Of a stretch of DNA of 64,000 nucleotides, positions 59,501 through 64,000 are shown in pieces. Position 1 is the stretch's first letter. Every line of letters starts with the position of its first letter. The DNA is from Mycteria americana (taxonomy: Eukaryota; Chordata; Aves; Ciconiiformes; Ciconiidae): NCBI RefSeq assembly GCF_035582795.1, contig NC_134367.1, positions 52,173,562 to 52,237,561 of the forward strand, read 5' to 3'. The position numbers and the translations under genes are program-made. The notes below the pieces were generated by a model, which saw only the letters and a program-made list of their open reading frames with translations, had not been told where the DNA came from and made no database searches.

Positions 59501-62500
59501 CAGAATTGCTTCTGACTTGAAGAAGGGCTTGTGCACCTGAAGGCTGGTGTAATTTTTCTGACTGTATCAGTTGGTCAATAAAGTATATTACTTTTTCCTA
59601 CAAGCCTTGTGTTGCTTATGTCCTTAGACCATTGTTAGAGTAATAAAACACCACTAGTACATGTCATGATTACCCAAAACTCAAATCATATTAAACAAGA
59701 ATGTATTTTAAAATCTGAAATTACAGCTTTTTTTTTCATGTACATCTCTTTTTTGGCAAATAAACCACAAACATAATGAAAAACAGGTTGGAAACATTGA
59801 ATTTCTGATTTATGGATAATCAGAAAACTTTATCTCGTAAACAAGCATCTTCTTATATGGTTAGCAGACAAAACCCCACAACCTTTAGCATGTGTCAAAT
59901 TGAGAAAATTCTATATACAGGAATGCAGTCAAGCAAAATTAGTTTCAGTGGATAAGATCAATTGTATGGGGTATTTTATTGCTGAAATGTGGCGGGAAAG
60001 AAATATGCCAAGTTTTACTTCAGGAAGATTGGAATGAACCCACAGATCTACCTGAAGCTGTATAACTCTTCTACAATGCTTGAAATATATTCTCATGAAG
60101 TCGTATAGCTGTCTCCTAGTATAAATAAATCCATACGCATGCAAAGCTGCTGCAAAAATGCTTAAATACAATAAGAAATTCCTGAAAATAATTTAAACTC
60201 AAAATAATTGTGTCAAGGGATATGGAAAAAGATGTGGGGCTATAATTTTCAGCTAGACACTACAAGCAAGAGTTACCATATAAATTGTTTTGTGTACCTT
60301 CAACAGACATTTTCAGCATTGAACATAGCTTCCTAACTCACTTAAATACATTTGTTAAGTTTACCCAAAGTCTCTTTCTCCATTTACTTTCACTCTCATT
60401 AAGACACATGTAAGTACCTTGCTCATTACTGGAACCATTTTTTCCGCAATCCCAGTTACTGAAGCAATCCCAGTTACTGAAGCAATCCCCGTGAAGTAAT
60501 CGCAGTTACTTCAGTGTCCCACTGAGATTACAAAAATTGCAATTATTGAAATGCACATTTATTTATATAGAATAGAGTAGAATAGACTATTTCAGTTGGA
60601 AGGGACCTACAACGATCATCTAGTCCAACTGCCTGACCAATTCAGGGCTGACCAAGTTAAAGCATGTTGTTAAGGGCGTCATCCAAATGCCTCTTAAACA
60701 CTGACAGGCTTGGGGCATCAACCACCTCTCTAGGAAGCTTGTTCCAGTGTTTGACCACCCTCTCGGTAAAGAAATGCTTCCTAATGTCTAGTCTAAACCT
60801 CCCCTGGTGCAGCTTTAAACCATTCCCATATGATACGATATATGAGAGATCAAAAGAGCATGACTGGGGCTCCGAAGTATTTTTTTGAGTTTTCATTTTT
60901 ATACTGTAACTGCTATATAAAAAACCTCAAAACTGTGAACATACCATTCATTTATATTTTTGTAAAGACATGTCACATGGGAGAAAAGCTGCAGTCAATG
61001 TGCTGATGGCAGATGTCAGGCTAAGAGCAGCCTGACTGAAGTGTTTTGGTGAGTCAGTATTTGATTATTGAAATCAAATGTAGGCGTAGGAAAACATGAT
61101 TTTCTCTGAACAAGGACTTATCACATGTTAAGAGCACAAGTGTGTATATGACATTATTAATTCTATCATTAATAATTGTTGTTTTGATGTACTCAGATCA
61201 AAATGAGTGAGATATTCAAAACTAAGATGAACTTTGTTGTTTGAGACAGAGATAATAGAGTATCTGTGTAGAACACTATATTTAAGACTTTAGAACTCGT
61301 TCATTTTGGAGAAGAGCTATGTGTTTTATTAGAAACTATAAAAAGTTATAATGTAGAATTTTTTTAAAGTTTATATGTAATTTAAAGAACCCTACAAAGC
61401 TAGAGTATTTTTTTCAGAGAGTAGGTGAAATGTTACCTTATTAAAAATTAAAAGCATGTTATCATATTCAGTCTATCTTATACTACCTTTATGACTTAGG
61501 CCTTGTTATATATAGGTAAAATAAACACCAGACTGGGTAATGAAAGAATGTGTATGTGACACATATTGACAATACTGAATTTAAGCTTGGCCATAATATT
61601 TTTCTACAGAAACCAGTATGTTATGTTTGAAAGGAAGACAGTAATGGCAGTCTAGGCCCCCACTTCTGAGAGAAAAAGAAAGTGGGAATTCATGCGCTTC
61701 AATTTTTAATTTCAGCTCCAGGCCTTAGGTGATAGTTTAGGCTATGATGGAGAAACCTTGAGATCCCATAGCAGAAGAAGAAAATACTCTGAAGTCCCCA
61801 ACCTAGTTCTTAATGTAGAGACAGATACACATGCATGATACTTCATCTTGACAGGGGATCCAAATCAGACAGCAACATTCTTCTAAGAAAGTAGGCAGTG
61901 ATTAAAGGCGGCAAAAAGGAAAGTACAACCCTGCAACTTTTTTGACTGTTGAGGTTCAAAAACATTGAAACTAACTGGAATTAATTCTAAACCTCGACCC
62001 AACCAACCCAACCGACTCAACCCATCTCAATTGTCTGACATGCAAAAAATCCAGCCTATTTGTGACAGTTGGCCTGCCCCCAAAATCTCACTCCTCACAG
62101 ATTATTCAACTGATTATTCAATTCACTCCTCACAGATTATTCAATTATAATTGTCCTGCCCAGGACAATTATATTTCCATTGCTGGAAACAAAGTATAGC
62201 ACAATTCTGATATAAAAGTAGAATCTTTACAGGAAATAAAGAGTGGCTAAACAAAAATAATATGCAGTCCTGTCAATATAGAAAGAAGCAAAGAAAGAAA
62301 GTCTTTACCCAAAATGTTTTATTAATATTGTTATTAGAGGGGAAACCTCATGTAATACACATAATTACGTTATTTTTTATGTTGTTAGGTTATGTTATTG
62401 AAGGCTGATCTCTATAAGCACAAAGGAGGGGAGGAACAATGACAGGTGGGGGAACCCCAATAACCTAATCAGAACAAACATAACCTTGACTTGGCTGCCC

Positions 62501-64000
62501 TCAGGGTCATTAAAAGAGGATGATGAAGGCATTGTGTGGGTGTGAGATCTATTGAGATGAATCAGCCAGAGGGGCTCTCCCTGGCTGAGGGGGATTACTG
62601 CCTACAGGGTATGAGATTCATTAGGGGATGCCAGGAAAAGCAGTTTGGGATTGTGGGAGACTTATGATATTATGAGGCATTTCTGAGAAGGACCAAAGGC
62701 AAGGAGAAGAAGGGATCAAAGTGGATTGGGGAGGAATAAGCATGGATAACAGAGTAAGAAGAGGATGAAAGGGGAAATGGGTATACATGCTCAGATTCAT
62801 TACTGTATGGTCCTGGGGACATGGAGCTGCAGCAGCCTCACCTCTACTGGGCTACTGGATTCAGCAATTCATAATGTATGTTGCTACCAGATTCAGCAAT
62901 TCTTAATGCATGTTAAGACATCCACTCCTGAAATAATTTCCATTGCCCTTTAATTGCTTCAGGCTGAGCTTCTTAGAGGAAGAACAGAAAATCAGATAGT
63001 TTTGCGATTTTCTGATTATCTATTGGTTAAGTTCTAACAATGTTTTCTGACTTGTGAGGGGATACAGATTTTTTGATGAGTAGGAAGTTTCAATACACAC
63101 AATAACCCACTTAGAAGAGGAGATAGGGAGTCCTGTCCTTCGGATTTATTGAAAACCGTAACTGTGTTGGCTGATTTAATACACGTCTCTATTCTGTAAC
63201 ATCCATTAAGAATGACACATAGAAATAAGTGCCTGAATCAGTGAAGGAAGCAAAGATAGTAATATAAAGTCATTTTTCTAGATGCTGAATGTAAAAAGGA
63301 AATCAAAACTGTAAAATCTGCATAAAAACCAAATTGCTAAATGATTTGAAACACAATTGGATAAAATAGAAGTCAAATGATACACACTTTCACCTTTCTC
63401 CTCAGCAGCCTCTAGAGACTGATCTTCCTCTGATGTCAGTATTTCTTGCATTTCTTTTCTGTAAGTAAAAGATTATTCATCTTAAGACTTATATAAATAC
63501 CACTGAAGCAAGTTGCAGATACATTAAATGTAAAGTAAAGATGTGGAAATATACTGTTGGGAATTGAAATATAATTTGGGTTGTACAAAATAAAAATCAA
63601 ATATATTTTATCATCTAAAATGTTATTGTCTCGTTGTATCAAAAGGCTGGACTAATGAAAGGCTAATGAAAATGCATTTAGCATGAGAATCTTCTGCCAA
63701 CGTATTTACTGATATAAATGAGATATTCCTCAAAGTTAACAGATATTGGATTAATTCCTATACATCACAGTTAGTGTACTGTTTTAGTACATTTGTGTTG
63801 ATAAACGCACTGATACCTTTAACACAAAGTAAGGTTAGAATTTTCTTGTGCTCATTTTATACATTCAGATATTTGAAATATTTTACCTTGCTTCTTCTTC
63901 TTCTTTCTTTTGTAATGCTTCATCTGTTAGTCTTTTCAAAATCTTAGAATTAATTTCATCCCTATTTGCTAAGTATGTTCTGTGTAGTATACAGACTCCT
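20359..64000 (-). CDS. AK9: AK9, adenylate kinase 9 (last 22 coding exons; N-terminal exons off the right edge)
   Basis: Twenty-two exons, every junction consistent in phase, total 3595 bases or 1197 complete codons plus stop, matching the C-terminal ~1200 residues of the ~1900-residue human protein. In order: end of one kinase-like region; acidic linker; YHS-like module ([11 protein letters not shown]...[20 protein letters not shown]); kinase domain with Walker [10 protein letters not shown] and DGFPRT; Glu-rich charged linker; second module; kinase domain with Walker [16 protein letters not shown] and DGYPVT; two more modules; and a C-terminal tail. Known of the family: nucleoside mono- and diphosphate kinase activity using ATP. 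The P-loop Lys is present in both kinase domains here, suggesting both could bind nucleotide. No frameshift or premature stop was seen. Confidence 0.97.
20562..23570 (-). other. AK9: AK9 last intron
   Basis: About 3 kb. GC-rich near the terminal exon, then AT-rich. No further exon or classifiable repeat seen. Confidence 0.8.
23571..23685 (-). CDS. AK9: AK9 window exon 21
   Basis: A 115-base exon encoding [20 protein letters not shown] then [18 protein letters not shown], matching human GIATSLIKAM and [11 protein letters not shown]. Acceptor tttctttag, donor AAAG|gtagtg. Confidence 0.94.
24239..24341 (-). CDS. AK9: AK9 window exon 20
   Basis: A 103-base exon encoding [20 protein letters not shown] then [14 protein letters not shown]. 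Acceptor atctggttag. In-phase joining to the next exon requires either a GC donor (CAG|gccagt) or a weak GT four bases on, paired with a shifted acceptor. Confidence 0.9.
24423..24521 (-). CDS. AK9: AK9 window exon 19
   Basis: Encodes [20 protein letters not shown] then [12 protein letters not shown], the rest of the fourth module. Acceptor cccttcag, donor ATGAG|gtgaat, phase 2. Confidence 0.95.
25253..25422 (-). CDS. AK9: AK9 window exon 18
   Basis: Encodes [20 protein letters not shown] and [17 protein letters not shown], closing the third module and opening a fourth. Acceptor ttctacag, donor CAGAG|gtacat. Confidence 0.97.
25951..26147 (-). CDS. AK9: AK9 window exon 17
   Basis: Encodes [20 protein letters not shown] then [12 protein letters not shown] and [19 protein letters not shown], the third Cys-Pro-Val module. 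Donor GAT|gtaagt, phase 0. Confidence 0.97.
27373..27593 (-). CDS. AK9: AK9 window exon 16
   Basis: Encodes 73 codons including [32 protein letters not shown] and YLERIRE. Acceptor tgtcttcag, donor GAAG|gtaaaa. Confidence 0.97.
29177..29323 (-). CDS. AK9: AK9 window exon 15 (DGYP motif)
   Basis: Encodes [17 protein letters not shown] and [26 protein letters not shown] replaces the DGFPRT of typical adenylate kinases, as in human. Acceptor tatgcag, donor ATCG|gtagtg. Confidence 0.93.
30486..30687 (-). CDS. AK9: AK9 window exon 14
   Basis: Encodes [20 protein letters not shown] and [19 protein letters not shown], the NMP-binding region of the last kinase domain. Donor ACCGG|gtaaga. Confidence 0.97.
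31649..31862 (-). CDS. AK9: AK9 window exon 13 (Walker A of the last kinase domain)
   Basis: Encodes LSEGDAIKP, then [20 protein letters not shown] (second YHS-like module) and [15 protein letters not shown]. Acceptor atgctacag, donor ACAG|gtagga, phase 1. Confidence 0.97.
32450..33860 (+). mobile_element. Heavily decayed CR1/L3-type LINE reverse-transcriptase remnant
   Basis: Reading the plus strand through many stops and frameshifts gives LINE RT signatures in the correct order and at about the correct spacing: a [10 protein letters not shown]-like segment near 32510, [10 protein letters not shown] near 32655, a GNYR-like segment near 32810, a segment like GKSCLTNLLEFF near 32925-32980, a DAA..KA segment near 33670, and ELEQV near 33800. 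It is therefore one old copy covering most of the RT domain. It lies in the intron between AK9 window exons 12 and 13. Confidence 0.65.
34143..34926 (+). mobile_element. CR1 LINE, young 5'-truncated copy
   Basis: An intact 230-codon frame covers the CR1 ORF2 C-terminus ([50 protein letters not shown]) to its stop at about 34839. The 3' UTR and terminal gattctgtgattctgtg repeat follow. It is sense on the plus strand, antisense to AK9, and nearly identical to the left-edge copy. Confidence 0.97.
35385..35603 (-). CDS. AK9: AK9 window exon 12
   Basis: 73 codons, with [20 protein letters not shown] and ASIFEKC-like [19 protein letters not shown], ending FGQWDPIK. Human reads LIPIISINGARKMHIV and FGYWDPVK here. 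Phase 0 at both ends. Confidence 0.96.
36658..36706. repeat. Short tandem duplication at a CR1 5' junction
   Basis: The 15-base word gtaaagagctaaggc occurs at 36658-36672 and again at 36692-36706, and the CR1 copy starts right after the second. Confidence 0.8.
36707..37000 (+). mobile_element. CR1 LINE 3' fragment
   Basis: Starts at gtgggtgtcagtctcttctc and runs through the ...[10 protein letters not shown]-type region (ggctgcccagagaggtggtg) to the 3' tail tgattctatgattctatg. It carries in-frame stops. It lies in an AK9 intron. Confidence 0.92.
38020..38232 (-). CDS. AK9: AK9 window exon 11 (poly-Glu linker)
   Basis: 71 codons. The centre is a run of eight Glu followed by Ala and three more Glu, encoded by a near-pure GAA repeat (38118-38140). 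It ends DRLQGVQ. Acceptor ttatag, donor CAG|gtacct. Confidence 0.93.
38118..38140. repeat. AK9: Exonic (GAA)n microsatellite
   Basis: A near-pure cttcttctt... run on the plus strand inside AK9 window exon 11, coding for the poly-Glu tract. Confidence 0.95.
38697..38803. repeat. Ancient dispersed repeat, class uncertain
   Basis: The stretch holds gtacttaaacatatgcctaa, a core like caattaatggggctactctt, and ttttgctgaattggagc. It resembles a palindromic amniote repeat with a 'cccattgacttcaatggg' core that I recall from reptile and bird genomes. The match is from memory and degraded. Confidence 0.35.
39033..39095 (-). CDS. AK9: AK9 window exon 10
   Basis: A 21-codon exon, [20 protein letters not shown] plus E, a strongly charged helix. 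Acceptor cactcacag, donor GAG|gtaaga, phase 0. Confidence 0.9.
41323..41542 (-). CDS. AK9: AK9 window exon 9 (DGFPR motif)
   Basis: Encodes [19 protein letters not shown], the conserved adenylate-kinase motif that lies between the NMP-binding and CORE parts, then a LID-less stretch and a Lys-rich helix. Acceptor ccaattag, donor AGG|gtaagt, phase 0. Confidence 0.96.
42348..42391. repeat. Pentanucleotide microsatellite (ATATA/TATAA)n
   Basis: About nine perfect copies of the five-base unit ataat in an AK9 intron. Confidence 0.97.
43264..43382 (-). CDS. AK9: AK9 window exon 8
   Basis: Encodes [20 protein letters not shown] then [19 protein letters not shown], the helical segment before the DGFPR strand. 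The acceptor ends tatataaag, which is purine-rich close to the AG. Donor TTCCG|gtaact. Confidence 0.94.
45830..46385 (-). mobile_element. Decayed CR1-type LINE RT fragment
   Basis: Read on the minus strand this gives FYR.NSSRRKT.., then [12 protein letters not shown], then a segment like GALHRGAEE and a DPR-type W.. region in the order found in CR1 RT. On the plus strand the words aaagaaggcattgagcatct and cagccttttcagtgtctttc mark it. Many stops; non-functional. Confidence 0.7.
47503..47769 (-). CDS. AK9: AK9 window exon 7 (Walker A of the first kinase domain in the window)
   Basis: Encodes [18 protein letters not shown], the P-loop, then [20 protein letters not shown] and an acidic insert. 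89 codons. Acceptor tttctacag, donor GAG|gtaata, phase 0. Confidence 0.97.
48363..48575 (-). CDS. AK9: AK9 window exon 6 (YHS-like module)
   Basis: Encodes 71 residues with [32 protein letters not shown] and [17 protein letters not shown], a small Cys-containing module just before a kinase domain. Acceptor attttcag, donor CAA|gtgaga, phase 0 at both ends. Confidence 0.96.
49563..49684 (-). CDS. AK9: AK9 window exon 5 (acidic)
   Basis: Encodes [20 protein letters not shown] followed by a run rich in Glu and Asp. The human counterpart is PFQYTAWELTGEDYEEE. Acceptor ccttttcag, donor GAA|gtaagc, phase 0. Confidence 0.94.
50648..50854 (-). CDS. AK9: AK9 window exon 4
   Basis: Encodes [18 protein letters not shown] through [20 protein letters not shown], matching the human VVLPEFPEDSYPDVPEME and LEIADRTPQELL stretches. 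Acceptor attttcag, donor GGAAA|gtaagt. Confidence 0.94.
53525..53592 (-). mobile_element. CR1 3' UTR terminal fragment
   Basis: Contains agaatcacggaatcac followed by ggttggaaaagacctttaag and atcatcaagtccaa, the reverse complement of a CR1 3' end. Only the last ~65 bases of the element are present. Confidence 0.85.
55296..55715. other. Isolated GC-rich island in an AK9 intron
   Basis: About 420 bases of strongly GC-rich sequence with abrupt edges in AT-rich intron. It carries open frames on both strands, including a plus-strand frame beginning [20 protein letters not shown] that looks like a signal peptide, but no recognisable domain follows. CpG is moderate. It could be an inserted GC-rich repeat or retroposed piece; I cannot identify it. 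Confidence 0.5.
59029..59130 (-). CDS. AK9: AK9 window exon 3
   Basis: A 102-base exon encoding [18 protein letters not shown] and ending YKEESKPT, a fast-evolving acidic linker. Acceptor gccaacag, donor ACAG|gttggc (weak beyond the GT); phase 1 at both ends. Confidence 0.8.
60446..60490. repeat. 18-base tandem repeat, about 2.5 copies
   Basis: The unit gcaatcccagttactgaa is repeated at 60446-60463 and 60464-60481, followed by a partial copy. It lies in an AK9 intron. Confidence 0.85.
60567..60835 (-). mobile_element. CR1 LINE 3' fragment
   Basis: On the minus strand it encodes [20 protein letters not shown] and [20 protein letters not shown], then the CR1 3' UTR. The 3' tail is degraded to a tagaatagagtagaatag-like end. 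A different subfamily from the 34 kb copy. Confidence 0.93.
62088..62144. repeat. 22-base direct repeat
   Basis: The words tcactcctcacag + attattcaa occur at 62088-62109 and 62123-62144, a tandem duplication with 35-base period. Confidence 0.9.
62146..62173. repeat. Perfect inverted repeat, 13-base arms, 2-base loop
   Basis: The left arm tataattgtcctg (62146-62158) and right arm caggacaattata (62161-62173) are exact reverse complements around a CC spacer. It directly follows the 22-base direct repeat. Confidence 0.92.
63394..63458 (-). CDS. AK9: AK9 window exon 2
   Basis: A 65-base exon encoding [21 protein letters not shown], part of the acidic coiled linker. Acceptor acttacag, donor AAAG|gtgaaa; enters in phase 2 and leaves in phase 1. 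Confidence 0.85.
63887..64000 (-). CDS. AK9: AK9 window exon 1 (cut by right edge)
   Basis: Reads [20 protein letters not shown] then KKEEEEAR, matching the human segment around GKCLFNRIYLQ and EEEEAR. Donor AG|gtaaaa, phase 2. The 5' part lies beyond the window. Confidence 0.93.

Larger units (their letters stand above)
59131..63393 (-). other. AK9: AK9 intron between window exons 2 and 3
   Basis: AT-rich intron holding the tandem repeat at 60.45 kb, the CR1 fragment at 60.57-60.84 kb and the inverted repeat at 62.15 kb. No exon seen. Confidence 0.75.

Noticed and set aside
60412-60530. Possible extra AK9 exon ending AAG|gtactt
   Set aside because: All frames through the tandem repeat stop, or end in phase 0, whereas an exon inserted here must be phase 1 on both sides.

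Overview
This window reads as a bird nuclear chromosome: AT-rich, intron-dense, with several copies of the avian LINE CR1 (some ending in the typical ATTCTGTG 3' tail) and one apparent MIR remnant. No prokaryotic, CRISPR or phage-type content is visible. Species cannot be fixed from the sequence. All gene calls come from reading exons by eye, matching them to remembered vertebrate family features, and checking splice sites and reading phase across every junction.

Three protein genes lie in tandem on the minus strand, in the order PPIL6 - ZBTB24 - AK9. (1) 0.6-2.7 kb: the first three coding exons of PPIL6, a cyclophilin-like protein; the catalytic part lies off the left edge. (2) 11.4-20.05 kb: a complete ZBTB24 with a non-coding first exon in a CpG island, a large BTB/AT-hook exon, three one-finger exons, and a last exon carrying two fingers and the C-terminal tail; 700 codons, 8 C2H2 fingers. 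(3) 20.36-64.0 kb: the last 22 coding exons (1197 complete codons) of AK9, a giant multi-domain adenylate/nucleoside kinase; its N-terminal exons lie off the right edge. The AK9 stop codon and poly(A) signal sit only about 150 bases from the inferred ZBTB24 promoter, so the 3' end of one gene abuts the start of the next.

The 2.8-9.3 kb interval between PPIL6 and ZBTB24 shows no gene I can recognise. In mammals this position holds SMPD2 and MICAL1. Repeats in the window include a CR1 3' end at the left edge, CR1 copies near 9.4, 34.1, 36.7, 53.5 and 60.6 kb, two heavily decayed CR1/L3-type reverse-transcriptase remnants (32.45-33.86 and 45.83-46.38 kb), a pentanucleotide microsatellite (42.35 kb) and an isolated GC-rich island (55.3-55.7 kb) inside an AK9 intron.

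The most useful new observations are: PPIL6 exons too short for ORF finding; a consensus GC-AG intron in PPIL6 and a probable second one in AK9; a very GC-rich terminal AK9 exon beside the ZBTB24 CpG island; an upstream ORF overlapping the ZBTB24 start codon; repeated YHS-like modules in AK9; and the missing SMPD2/MICAL1 interval. I found no convincing undescribed multi-gene system.
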